Below, in pieces: positions 1-7,709 of a stretch of 33,078 nucleotides of DNA. A program made the position numbers and the translations under genes. Source of the DNA: Mesorhizobium sp. SCN 65-20. Lineage in GTDB: Bacteria; Pseudomonadota; Alphaproteobacteria; Rhizobiales; Rhizobiaceae. Position 1 is the first letter of the stretch, and each line of letters opens with the position of its first letter. A model generated the notes under the pieces. The model saw only the letters and a list, made by a program, of their open reading frames with translations, ran no database searches and was not told where the DNA came from. Location of the stretch: NCBI GenBank assembly GCA_001724355.1, contig MEEF01000136.1, positions 1 through 33,078 on the forward strand, in the 5' to 3' direction.

Positions 1-68
1 TCCACCCCGGATACGCTCGACACGGTTCGCTGCAGGTATGATGGGATGCCCGTAAGCAGGATGCGCAT
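1..68 (-). CDS. Polysaccharide pyruvyl transferase-like protein, N-terminal fragment (runs off window)
   Basis: Only the first 22 or so codons are present. The ATG at 66-68 has an AGGGA ribosome site six bases upstream. The peptide begins MRILLTGIPSYLQRTV, which parallels MRPRILVTGIPGHYSRL at the start of the next gene upstream (117-1295). This suggests a second, paralogous pyruvyl transferase, co-directional and 48 bases downstream of the first, probably in the same operon. Function is inferred only from that N-terminal similarity; the rest lies outside the window. Confidence 0.55.
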   Translation of the reverse strand, partial: MRILLTGIPSYLQRTVSSVSGV

Positions 69-116
69 GATGTTCCCTGAAAATTGTGCTTGAGACCTGG
101 GCTGCTCGCCTAGGGG

Positions 117-1295
117 CTACTGCCCGATGCCGATCTCGCGCAGCGCCGTGCGGAAATTCCGCTCGCGATCTGAATAGCGATCGACCAGTTCGGACGCGTT
201 GAGGCCGGTGAGATGAGCCGCGACGAATTCGGCCCGGTTCTCGGCCTTTTCGACATCGGTCGCATCGACGGCCGGCAAGCCGGTGAAGCCCAGCATCTCG
301 CGCATGCGATCGTCCACCGCCACCATGAGGCTCGGCACCCCCGCCTGCATGGCGATGATCGATCCGTGGAATCGCCGCCCGAAATTGAAGTCCATCGACG
401 AGGCCCAGGCGCGCCACTGGTTGTTGTCGAAGAAGGTGCGCAGATCGAATGGGGTCTTGAGCCGCTCGGTGCCCGGATAGGCGACGTCGCCGATCATTGT
501 ACCGGTGGCTGAGTCGTAGACGCGCCCTTCAGTATTCGGCTCCACCTTCATGTCGAAGTGCAGGAATTCGTCCTGGACGACATATTGCGGAACCGAGCCC
601 TGCGGCTCCAGGGCATTGGCGTCGACGATCGCATCTTGATTGGCGCCGAGGTAACCGGAGTAAGTGGTCCGCGCCTTGCCGACCTGCACGCCAGGCAGCT
701 TCTTGAGCGACCGGCGCATGTTGTCCGGCATGAAATAGACGGATGGGCAGCCGGTCGGCCGGACATTGGAGAACCCTTGGTCCTTCAGGAAGCCGGCAGT
801 TTCGAAACCGCGCGTCAGGAAATAGTGCTCTCGCTCCTTCAGCACGCTCAGGAGCCGCTTCGTACCCTCCGGCAGCGAATTTTCGAGGTCCTTCCGGTTC
901 TGCTGGCCGATGCCGAGCATCACGATCGGCATCTTGAGCTGGCTCAGCACCTCGGCCTCGGCATCGGCGGACAGTCCCTTGCGCAACAGGTTAGCGCAGG
1001 TGAAGACGCAGATGTCAAAGTTGGAATTGAACTGCTCAAACCCCTCCCCGTTGCGGCTGCAATTGTAGAGGTGCCAGAAAGGCACCGGCTTCGCATGCGG
1101 TGCGAGCGCACGCAAGGCGCCCTCGCCGATCAGGTAATTGCCGGTATTGCTGATGTTGCGCAGTTCCTGAAGAAACTCGTCTTTTGTCTCGGGCTGTTTC
1201 TGCCGCTCCGAATAGGAGACCGACAATCCTTGGGCGCCGTTTGCAAGGCGCGAATAATGACCAGGAATGCCCGTCACGAGGATCCTTGGACGCAT
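117..1295 (-). CDS. Polysaccharide pyruvyl transferase family protein
   Basis: The 392-aa protein probably adds a pyruvate ketal from phosphoenolpyruvate to a sugar of the exopolysaccharide, in the cytoplasm. It has the family's Rossmann-like start (RILVTGIPGHYSR), a central VMLGIGQQNRK strand-loop, GCPSVYFMP around the middle, and the C-terminal RRFHGSIIAMQAGVPSLMV segment (near residue 305), the hallmark RxHG..a...G.P motif of this family. I chose the ATG at 1293-1295 rather than the longer frame to 1430, because homology starts here and AGAAAGG lies 9 bases upstream. It is 41 bases downstream of the GT2-GT4 gene and probably co-transcribed with it. Galactoglucan of S. meliloti carries pyruvyl groups, so the role fits the cluster. 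The exact acceptor sugar is unknown. Confidence 0.82.
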   Translation of the reverse strand: MRPRILVTGIPGHYSRLANGAQGLSVSYSERQKQPETKDEFLQELRNISNTGNYLIGEGALRALAPHAKPVPFWHLYNCSRNGEGFEQFNSNFDICVFTCANLLRKGLSADAEAEVLSQLKMPIVMLGIGQQNRKDLENSLPEGTKRLLSVLKEREHYFLTRGFETAGFLKDQGFSNVRPTGCPSVYFMPDNMRRSLKKLPGVQVGKARTTYSGYLGANQDAIVDANALEPQGSVPQYVVQDEFLHFDMKVEPNTEGRVYDSATGTMIGDVAYPGTERLKTPFDLRTFFDNNQWRAWASSMDFNFGRRFHGSIIAMQAGVPSLMVAVDDRMREMLGFTGLPAVDATDVEKAENRAEFVAAHLTGLNASELVDRYSDRERNFRTALREIGIGQ

Positions 1296-1336
1296 ACAAC
1301 TAGACCTTTCTACTTGCTGGATCTGGCGGAAGTCGT

Positions 1337-4012
1337 TCAGCCTGCGGCCGCGACAACCGGGTTCGGCGTTTCGCGCCGATGCATGACGGTTGCGCGCGAC
1401 TGCGATGAATTGTTCACCGCGCCGTCGCACCAGCCGAGGAATTCAGAAAATGAACCAGCCCATGACCGGCGTGCCGCCGACCTGAGACAGCCTTCCGTGA
1501 GCGGAGCGAGCTTGCCGCGATCGAGGGCGACCTCCTCGATGACCCTGGCTATCTGCCGCACCACCTGGGAGTCGATGTCGGCGTTGATGAGGATGCCGTC
1601 CTCGCCATGCGTGATGAGTTCGTCCACCGCGCCGACGCCGGTTGCGACCGGAACGCAACCGAGTTGCTGCGCTTCCGCGATCATCAGCGGAGCGCCCTCC
1701 CAGCGCGATGGCATGATCAGGACGTCCGCCCAGCCCAGCGCCTTGATCAGCTCCTTGCTGGCGAAGACCGGTGGGTGCACCTCGACGCCGAGGCTCTTGA
1801 GCTGGTCGGTCCAGGAGACGCTGGAATCGGCGAGGATCTCCCCGCCGATCGCCCTGATGTCGACTGGAACGCGCGAGGCGTGCAGCTCCGCGATCGTAGC
1901 AGCCAGCCGGTCGATGCCCTTCTGCTGATCGAACCGGCCCATGTAGAGGAGCCGCAGCCGGTCGTCCTTGCGCTCCGTCCGCCTGGCCGACACGACTTCG
2001 GCAAGTGCCTTGGGCGGCACCGAAAAACTCGCACCATTGGGCACGGCGAAGACTTTTTCGAGCGGAACACCGAAGCTGCGCAGGTAGATCTTGAGCTGCT
2101 CCGAACAGGTCAGGAACGCGTCGTAGCAGTGCTCGTGGGCGATCGCCGCAAAGGGTTGGCCAGCGGGCCTCTTGTACGAAGTGTTGTCGACGACGTGCAG
2201 ATAGCAAGTCGTGCGCGCTCCCTCCGAACGCAGCCGCGCAATCAGGGGATGGACCGACATCACGTGGTTATTGACGATCAGGTCGAAGCCCGAGAGTTGG
2301 CCCTTCAGTCCGCCCCAGTCGACTTCATGGTGCTCGGCGATGAAATCCTGACCGAGGAACTGACCCGAGCCTCCCCAGGCGGGTATGCCCTCGTTCCAGA
2401 AATGGATGTGGTCGAAGCTCGCGTCGAATTCGTCGATCACGTCCATGCGAAGCGTGCCGAGCACGAAAAGGTGGGTCTCGTACCCCGCCCTCTTCAGTTC
2501 GCGCGCAGCTGCATAGACAACCTTCTCGGCTCCGCCGAAGGAAGCATTCGGCACGAGCAGTGCAGCCGTCCGCTTGCCGGCCTCGCTGTGGCCGAGCGGG
2601 AGGACCGGCGAGCCGCCGATTTCCTTGCGCAGCGACTTGTGCAGTTCCGCAAAAGGCACGAGCCGTGCCGGCCGCCAGGTCCAGCGCCCGCCAGCGGTCT
2701 GGCGCAGCGGACTCGTCGCGATGGCGTTTACGCAGTTGATCATCATCTGCTGGGGCGTGATCAGCGACCGCCGCGGCAGCGTTCGCGGGAACGGGAACCG
2801 CACCTTCAGAATGGCCGATGTGGGCCATATCTGCTGGTTGCCGATCGAGGCGAACCAGTCGAGCGCGTTGTTCTGGATGACGTCGCGGACAAGCGACGTC
2901 GGGATGAAGATCAGGTCCGCAGGCGCGACTTGCGATGCCCCAGACTCCAGCACGACCGGCTCGACCTTGCGCTGCGTCGCGTCGTTGCCGAGCTGGACGA
3001 AGACGATGTTGGCCTTCTCGCTCAGGCGCTCGAGATGGCAAAGCACATTGGGCAACATGCGCGACCGCCGCAGAAGGTCGAGCGTCGCGCCGCTGCCGGC
3101 TATCAGGAAAGGTGGGAAATGGACATTGTCTGGCTCGCCGATGCTGGCCCAGAAATCCGGGATGATGTCGTCGAGGCGAAGCATCCTGGGCTGCTTGGTG
3201 GGATCGGTGAAGTAGGAAATCGCGGCATCTTCCGTCCGCGCGAAGAGATAGCGCGGACATTCCTCGTGCTCGAACTCGACGAGCATCGGGCGCTGGAACA
3301 GCGCCTTGTGGCGCTTTCTGAGGAAGCCCACGGAAGTGGCACGCTCGCGATTGGCTTCCTTGAAGCGGCTCTCCGCCCGCAGCCGATATTCGAATGTGGT
3401 GTCGTGGGACGGAGTGCCGACGAACCCCTGCTCGATACAGGAAAGCCAGAATTCCCAGTCCTCGAAACCGTTCTGCCTGTCATCGTTGAAGCGCACGCCG
3501 GCCCGGAAGACATCGATGGAGATCATCGAGCCGGTGTCGCAGATGTTGTCGGTGATGCAGTGGAGAAGCCTGGAATAACGGTTGCCGTAGTGCGCGCGCC
3601 AGCTCACCGAGAAGGTGTCGATGTTGGTGTAGACCCAGCCACAGCCACTCGACAGAAGCTGTTCGTAAAGGGTCTCGATGGTGCCCGGCAGAATTCTGTT
3701 GTCGGCGTCGAGGAAATAGACCGCCCGGGCCTCGGGCAGGTTTTCGAGGATGTAGTCGATCGCGCGATTGCGCGCCCCGCCCGGCCCGGCATTCGGGCCG
3801 AACACCACATGCACCGATGGATGGGCGGCAGCATAGAGCAGCAGCAGGTCGAAAGCCTCGTGCCGCGGATCGCCGTCGACGGAGACGACGATGGCGATCC
3901 TGCAGTTGGAGGTGATCGACGCCAGAGCGGACTCGAGCGCTTCGAGCGCCAGCGCGGCGTGCCCGTATAGCGGCATCGCCACGGCAATCAGGTCGTCCTT
4001 ACTGACGAGCAT
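1337..4012 (-). CDS. Bifunctional GT2-GT4 glycosyltransferase fusion
   Basis: An 891-aa protein with two glycosyltransferase domains. Residues about 5-260 are a GT2 (GT-A fold) domain: VAMPLYGHAALALEALESAL, then GPGGARNRAID and a DxD motif FLDADN (D102-D104) for metal and nucleotide-sugar binding. Residues about 490-870 are a GT4 (GT-B fold) domain with LLYMGRFDQQKGIDRL, then SRWEGAPLMIAEAQQLG carrying the family EX7E motif and GVGAVDELITHGEDGILI. The start is the ATG at 4010-4012, preceded by GGGGGAGG seven bases upstream; an in-frame start further up has no such site. It overlaps the preceding reading frame (stop at 3999) by 14 bases, so translation is probably coupled. It most likely adds two successive sugars of the repeat unit, comparable to the large glycosyltransferases of the S. 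meliloti expA/wga operon. Sugar specificity cannot be read. Confidence 0.85.
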   Translation of the reverse strand: MLVSKDDLIAVAMPLYGHAALALEALESALASITSNCRIAIVVSVDGDPRHEAFDLLLLYAAAHPSVHVVFGPNAGPGGARNRAIDYILENLPEARAVYFLDADNRILPGTIETLYEQLLSSGCGWVYTNIDTFSVSWRAHYGNRYSRLLHCITDNICDTGSMISIDVFRAGVRFNDDRQNGFEDWEFWLSCIEQGFVGTPSHDTTFEYRLRAESRFKEANRERATSVGFLRKRHKALFQRPMLVEFEHEECPRYLFARTEDAAISYFTDPTKQPRMLRLDDIIPDFWASIGEPDNVHFPPFLIAGSGATLDLLRRSRMLPNVLCHLERLSEKANIVFVQLGNDATQRKVEPVVLESGASQVAPADLIFIPTSLVRDVIQNNALDWFASIGNQQIWPTSAILKVRFPFPRTLPRRSLITPQQMMINCVNAIATSPLRQTAGGRWTWRPARLVPFAELHKSLRKEIGGSPVLPLGHSEAGKRTAALLVPNASFGGAEKVVYAAARELKRAGYETHLFVLGTLRMDVIDEFDASFDHIHFWNEGIPAWGGSGQFLGQDFIAEHHEVDWGGLKGQLSGFDLIVNNHVMSVHPLIARLRSEGARTTCYLHVVDNTSYKRPAGQPFAAIAHEHCYDAFLTCSEQLKIYLRSFGVPLEKVFAVPNGASFSVPPKALAEVVSARRTERKDDRLRLLYMGRFDQQKGIDRLAATIAELHASRVPVDIRAIGGEILADSSVSWTDQLKSLGVEVHPPVFASKELIKALGWADVLIMPSRWEGAPLMIAEAQQLGCVPVATGVGAVDELITHGEDGILINADIDSQVVRQIARVIEEVALDRGKLAPLTEGCLRSAARRSWAGSFSEFLGWCDGAVNNSSQSRATVMHRRETPNPVVAAAG

Positions 4013-4298
4013 GGATCGCCTCCCCCGACTGCTTGACGAGCCGGAAGCCGGACACCTTGAGCCAGGAGAAATCAACTGAATCGCCAACGGCACGGCTCAG
4101 GATCATGAGATCCATCGGCGCACGCACCGGCTCGTCCATGTGGATGTTGATGTTGACCGCCTTGTCGGGACCGACTTCGCGCCAGCCGCTGAAGAAGGCC
4201 GTCGGCTTCGTCGTACCCTTTCGCACCAGTTCGGCCACCTCGGTGCGCGCGTTTGAATTGGCTGGAGCGAGCAGAAGGCTGACCGCCGCCGGGGCTCC
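3999..4298 (-). pseudogene. C-terminal segment of the gene at 4299-5483, separated by a TAG codon
   Basis: This segment continues exactly in the frame of the upstream gene after the amber codon: GAPAAVSLLLAPANSNARTE, then AELVRKGTTKPTAFFSGW and a tail containing DFSWLKVSGFRLVKQ, ending at 3999. Three things suggest it was recently one protein of about 493 residues: the reading frame is unchanged, the stop overlaps the next gene's start by 14 bases as in tightly coupled genes, and the beta-strand-like pattern continues across the stop. There is no good separate ribosome site for the internal ATG at 4236-4238. Explanations are a nonsense mutation, amber readthrough, or a single-base sequencing error. 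Confidence 0.6.
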
Positions 4299-5483
4299 CT
4301 AGGGATGGTCGATCACGGCGCTTGCCGAGAACGAAATGGTCCCGGGCTCGACCGCGCGACTGACGGCGCCGGCGGAAACGCCGCTCTGCAGCGGGTGGCA
4401 AACCACGGCGTATTCGTGCTCGAGGAAGCGCACGGTCTGGAAGTCAGGCACGACAGGCGTGACCGACACATCGACGATCCGGCCCAGGATGTCGGGGGCC
4501 AGGCGATAGTCTTCGATGAACTGGCCGTCGAGCAGGTCGGTCGGCGCGATCATGTTGGGCATCCAGGTGGGCTTGACGCCCGGCAGCCCGGTGAACACGC
4601 GGAATGCCAGTGGCCGCAGATCGAGGTCGGAATGCGGAATTTCAGATCGCGCGGTATAGCGCTCACTGGCGATGGGGAATCCGAGCGACAGCCCCAGCGT
4701 CTCCGGTCCGGTGGAGGACACTCGCAGCCGCAGCGTCTTCGCTCCGCCTCCGCACGCCCGCGGCAGCGAGAAGAAGTTCCAGTTCGCGACGAGCTTCGAG
4801 GCGGGAACGCTCCACTCGGCCACGCCTTCGCGGCTTTCTACATAGCTCAGCGTCATGACCAGCTCGGCGCCATCCTTCGGCACCGAATGGAGATGGAGCG
4901 CGATGCCGGCCACGCCCTGGCTGGAAACCGGCAGGAGCTGTTCGACATAGGCGTTCGACAGAAGCTGGCCGATGCCTTCGTCCTTGGGATCGACATGCGG
5001 GTCATGCCCGAAGACTTCCGCGACCGGCTCCCAGTTCCGTGCCTGGAACGCATCCTCGAGCGCACGGTAGTTTTCAAGCATCATCTCGCGCTCTCGCCGC
5101 AGCATGGCGAGTTCCGTGGCGATCGAGGCGGAAAACCGGGAGAGCCGCCCCACCCCGCCCTCGGCGAGCGAGCGAATGAGGGCGCACATCTCGGCCGCAT
5201 TCTTCGCATCGAGCCGCTGAACGGGGATCTCGGGCACCGTGCCGAGCTGGCGGAGCGCAACGAGCGCGCCCCTCAGATCGGCTTCCGACGCTTCGGAAAA
5301 GGCAACCGCAATGAGAGGAAAGGCGTTACGCAACGCAGGCTGAACGCCCGCGCTGCCATCAAGGAATACGACCAGGTTTTCGATGCCGGCCTTTTCGACG
5401 GCGGCCCGGTCCCGACCGGATGCCGCAATCAACTTTATCTTCGCCGCCGATAGCCTCTCGCCAGACGAAATTACCCCGTGCAC
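4299..5483 (-). CDS. Uncharacterised EPS-cluster protein, 394 aa, ending at an in-frame amber stop
   Basis: First gene of the leftward operon. I do not recognise a catalytic domain. The N-terminal part reads like an alpha/beta fold (SAAKIKLIAASGRD, NLVVFLDGSAG). A short charged helix follows (LAMLRREREMMLENYRALED), and then a beta-rich region (residues about 180-394) with repeated strand-like segments. The start is GTG at 5481-5483 with AGGGG six bases upstream. The frame stops at TAG (4299-4301, codon 395) but continues open in the same frame for another 99 codons to 3999, with residues that look like the rest of the same beta-rich domain; see the next entry. Its position, first in the operon behind the 19-bp palindrome, matches expA1/wgaA of the S. 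meliloti galactoglucan cluster. I assign it no function. Confidence 0.6.
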   Translation of the reverse strand: MHGVISSGERLSAAKIKLIAASGRDRAAVEKAGIENLVVFLDGSAGVQPALRNAFPLIAVAFSEASEADLRGALVALRQLGTVPEIPVQRLDAKNAAEMCALIRSLAEGGVGRLSRFSASIATELAMLRREREMMLENYRALEDAFQARNWEPVAEVFGHDPHVDPKDEGIGQLLSNAYVEQLLPVSSQGVAGIALHLHSVPKDGAELVMTLSYVESREGVAEWSVPASKLVANWNFFSLPRACGGGAKTLRLRVSSTGPETLGLSLGFPIASERYTARSEIPHSDLDLRPLAFRVFTGLPGVKPTWMPNMIAPTDLLDGQFIEDYRLAPDILGRIVDVSVTPVVPDFQTVRFLEHEYAVVCHPLQSGVSAGAVSRAVEPGTISFSASAVIDHP

Positions 5484-5513
5484 GCAGCGCCCCTAACAAT
5501 AACGAGATTTCAT

Positions 5514-5605
5514 TGACAATCTTAATTGTCATTTGCGCCGAATATCCCCACGACATTCAGGCAACGAAACTCGTATCAATGTTTATCACTGGCGACAATG
5601 ATAAA
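5514..5605. promoter_or_regulatory. AT-rich promoter region with two further dyads
   Basis: The 169 bases between the leftward operon's GTG (5483) and the upstream glycosyltransferase (stop at 5653) are AT-rich. Besides the regulator palindrome at 5630-5648, two other dyads are visible. One is TGACAAT (5514-5520) facing ATTGTCA (5525-5531) with a CTTA spacer. The other is TTTATCA (5582-5588) facing TGATAAA (5599-5605) across 10 bases. They may bind other regulators of exopolysaccharide genes or be parts of the promoter. No transcription start can be placed from sequence alone. Confidence 0.35.
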
Positions 5606-5629
5606 AATCAGGCACTTAGAAGAATAGTA

Positions 5630-5648
5630 TACTTCAAAACTTGAAGTA
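5630..5648. promoter_or_regulatory. Putative MarR-family operator, site 1 (leftward operon)
   Basis: Perfect palindrome TACTTCAAAACTTGAAGTA: 8-bp arms TACTTCAA/TTGAAGTA around AAC. The identical 19 bases occur at 7539-7557 beside the MarR-family gene. Site 1 lies 147 bases upstream of the GTG of the leftward operon and 4 bases past the stop of the upstream glycosyltransferase gene, a position suited to activation of that operon. In S. meliloti the MarR-type regulator ExpG/WggR activates expA, expG/expD1 and expE1 from palindromic sites. I infer the same logic here. Confidence 0.72.
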
Positions 5649-5652
5649 ATAT

Positions 5653-6900
5653 TCACGCAATCCGCATTTCTTTTGCCACATTACAATCCATCCCGGTCAA
5701 CTTTCCGATCAGATTGGTTTGGGTTGCAAGGCATTCTTCCAGCCGGAAGCGCTGTTCGACCGTCCTGCGCGCCGCGGCCCGCAATCCGGCGTAACTATCC
5801 GGGCTCTTCAAGGCCCCAAGAATGGACTCAGCGAGCGCGTCCGTATCGAAGAACGGCACGAGGATGCCGTTGCGGCCCGAACGGATGACCTCCTGGACGC
5901 AGGCGGTATCGGACGCGATGACCAGCGCCCCGCACGCCATGGCCTCCAGAACCGACCAGGAAAGCACGAAGGGGTAGGTCAGGTAGACGTGAGCCGCGGA
6001 AATCTGGAAGAGCTGGCGCAGGACCGCGTGCGGGACCGCGCCGGGGAACAACACCCGGTCCCTCGGAAGATCGAGCGACTTGAGAAGATGCTCCTTCCAG
6101 GATCCGCCATCAGGTGGCGGCGTGCCATAGCTCACGCCATCGCTACCGACGAAGACGAACAGGGCGTCGGGATTCTTGCCGATGACCTTGGCCGCAGCCT
6201 CCAGCGCCTGCGGGAACCCGCGATAGGGCTCCAGGTCGCGCGCGACGAATGTGACGATGGGATCACCGGCCTTGAGCACGCGCCCGTCGGGCAGCTTCAG
6301 CGATGCCGCCGGATCCGGGCGGAAGCGCCGCGTGTCTATCCCCTCGTGGCACACGGTGATGCGCGCCCGCGCATCGGCCGGATAAAGGCTTCGCTGCCAT
6401 TGGGTCGGGCTGATGCCGCCCTCCAGTGCCTCCAGTGAAACGAGCTGCGCCATGTTGCGAAGCCTCAGTCGCTTGCGCGTCTCGACGTCGGGCTCATCGC
6501 CAGGGGCAAATCCGACATCCGCCCCGTCGGCCCTATAGAAGAACTCGCAATAGCCGAGGGCAGGCACGCGCGGGAGCACGTCCTTGACGAACATCATGCT
6601 GCCCCAGCCGATGTGGCCGATGATGATGTCCGGCTTCTGGCCCTGGCGCGCCATCGCGTCGAATGTTTCGGCAACGCGATGGCCGACCCGAACGTGATGG
6701 TCGGGTATGCCAAGGTGCCGCGCCATTTGCGGATGGGCCCGCGGCCCCGGCTCCGTTCGATGCCGCACGACGCGAACCGACGGAATGCGCTGATCGATCG
6801 CCTCCGTCACAAGGCTCACTTCATTCCCGGCCTGCGCCAAATGCGCAGCCAGGGCGGCGAACTGGCCGAAGCCGCGCCGATGCACGAATGCTATATGCAT
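5653..6900 (-). CDS. wgcA: Family 4 glycosyltransferase, wgcA/expC-like
   Basis: The 415-aa GT-B protein starts MHIAFVHRRGFGQFAALAAHL, a short N-terminal Rossmann start typical of GT4. It has VTFVARDLEPYRGFPQALEA in the middle, where the donor domain begins, and TYPFVLSWSVLEAMACGALVIASDT with the EX7E-region pattern somewhat diverged (S instead of the first E). It probably transfers one sugar during repeat-unit or primer synthesis at the inner membrane face. It is a single gene between the regulator and the leftward operon, exactly where expC/wgcA sits in the S. meliloti galactoglucan cluster. A hairpin (6909-6931) separates it from the regulator gene. The symbol is based on synteny and fold, not on alignment. 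The ATG at 6898-6900 lacks a strong ribosome site. Confidence 0.75.
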   Translation of the reverse strand: MHIAFVHRRGFGQFAALAAHLAQAGNEVSLVTEAIDQRIPSVRVVRHRTEPGPRAHPQMARHLGIPDHHVRVGHRVAETFDAMARQGQKPDIIIGHIGWGSMMFVKDVLPRVPALGYCEFFYRADGADVGFAPGDEPDVETRKRLRLRNMAQLVSLEALEGGISPTQWQRSLYPADARARITVCHEGIDTRRFRPDPAASLKLPDGRVLKAGDPIVTFVARDLEPYRGFPQALEAAAKVIGKNPDALFVFVGSDGVSYGTPPPDGGSWKEHLLKSLDLPRDRVLFPGAVPHAVLRQLFQISAAHVYLTYPFVLSWSVLEAMACGALVIASDTACVQEVIRSGRNGILVPFFDTDALAESILGALKSPDSYAGLRAAARRTVEQRFRLEECLATQTNLIGKLTGMDCNVAKEMRIA

Positions 6901-6908
6901 GATGTCTA

Positions 6909-6931
6909 GCAGGCCCCTGATATGGGCCTGC
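6909..6931 (-). terminator. Hairpin between regulator and glycosyltransferase genes
   Basis: GCAGGCCC (6909-6916) pairs with GGGCCTGC (6924-6931), an 8-bp stem with a 7-base loop, located 15 bases past the regulator's stop on the leftward strand. There is no U-run, so it may be a weak terminator or a 3'-end stabiliser. Confidence 0.5.
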
Positions 6932-6945
6932 CCTTCAAATCGAGT

Positions 6946-7515
6946 TCAAACGCCGTAGCGCGCGGCATTGGCCCACATCAGTTCAAGCCGGTGCAACGCC
7001 TGAAAGGCCGTTGCCAGATCCCGCAAGTCCTGCTCGACGCAAAAAGCGCGCTCAAAGGCCTTCGCCGCGACCCGCAGATCGGCACAGAGCTGCCTGCCCT
7101 TTTCCGAGAGCCTGATTCGGGCCGAGCGCTTGTCGCGCTGGGAGGTGACGCGATCGATGTAATCGCCATCGCCCAGTTGCTTCAGGTAGTACGAGATGTT
7201 CGAGCCCACATAATTGCCGCGATCGAGCAGTTCGCCGACCGACACCTCGGTATCGCCAACGGCCAGCAGAACCATCACCTGGGACGGCCCGATGTCGTCG
7301 ATGCCGAGCCGAGTGAGCTCCGCGCTTATGAGGCCCGAGAAGCGCCGGCTGGACCGATCGAGCAGGCGTGCCAGATCGAAACACGTGGCCTGCGGAGCAT
7401 CGCTGATCTGGTCACGGCGCGGCTGGTCGGGGGCGATGTGCAGCCCGTCACCCCTGCTCGATAGTAAAACTGCATCTTCCAAACCCAAGGACGGGTAGAG
7501 AAGTCCCTGTGTCAT
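6946..7515 (-). CDS. wggR: MarR-family transcriptional regulator, wggR/expG-like
   Basis: The protein of 189-193 aa has a winged-helix core typical of MarR: SQVMVLLAVGDTEVSVGELL, then a recognition region YVGSNISYYLKQLGDGDYID, and the wing RVTSQRDKRSARIRLSEKG. The N-terminal 40 or so residues are an extension beyond the usual core. I prefer the ATG at 7513-7515, because GGAG lies six bases upstream; the ATG at 7525-7527 lacks a ribosome site. It is divergent from the secretion genes, with a perfect dyad between them that reappears before the leftward operon. This is the arrangement of expG/wggR, the activator of galactoglucan genes in S. meliloti. It is therefore inferred to control the flanking operons and perhaps itself. 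Direct target evidence is only the repeated dyads. Confidence 0.82.
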   Translation of the reverse strand: MTQGLLYPSLGLEDAVLLSSRGDGLHIAPDQPRRDQISDAPQATCFDLARLLDRSSRRFSGLISAELTRLGIDDIGPSQVMVLLAVGDTEVSVGELLDRGNYVGSNISYYLKQLGDGDYIDRVTSQRDKRSARIRLSEKGRQLCADLRVAAKAFERAFCVEQDLRDLATAFQALHRLELMWANAARYGV

Positions 7516-7535
7516 CCCACTCTCCATTCTTTGGA

Positions 7536-7560
7536 ATTTACTTCAAAACTTGAAGTAAAT
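7536..7560. promoter_or_regulatory. Putative MarR-family operator, site 2 (divergent wggR/wgdA promoter)
   Basis: A perfect dyad with 11-bp arms (7536-7546 and 7550-7560) around AAC. Its central 19 bases, TACTTCAAAACTTGAAGTA (7539-7557), are identical to site 1. It lies about 20 bases upstream of the regulator's start and 150 bases upstream of the ABC transporter, so it can serve both directions. It is the longest of the three sites. Confidence 0.78.
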
Positions 7561-7709
7561 TTCTACAACGCCCCACCACGAACCCTATAACTTGAGAGTG
7601 CTATCATTTTCATGTCACAATGACGACAGCGATATTGTAATATGTTCTGCATGCGGCGCAGATAACACCCTCAAATCACCAAACACGCTAGCCCCAGGCC
7701 AAATCGCCC

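Noticed and set aside
558-1928. 456-codon open frame on the plus strand
   Set aside because: Spans two genes on the other strand, ignores their boundary, and shows no recognisable motif.
1607-3970. 787-codon open frame on the plus strand
   Set aside because: Antisense to the GT2-GT4 gene in GC-rich DNA. Its composition is rich in R, D, H and V with no family motifs, while the opposite strand shows two complete glycosyltransferase domains.
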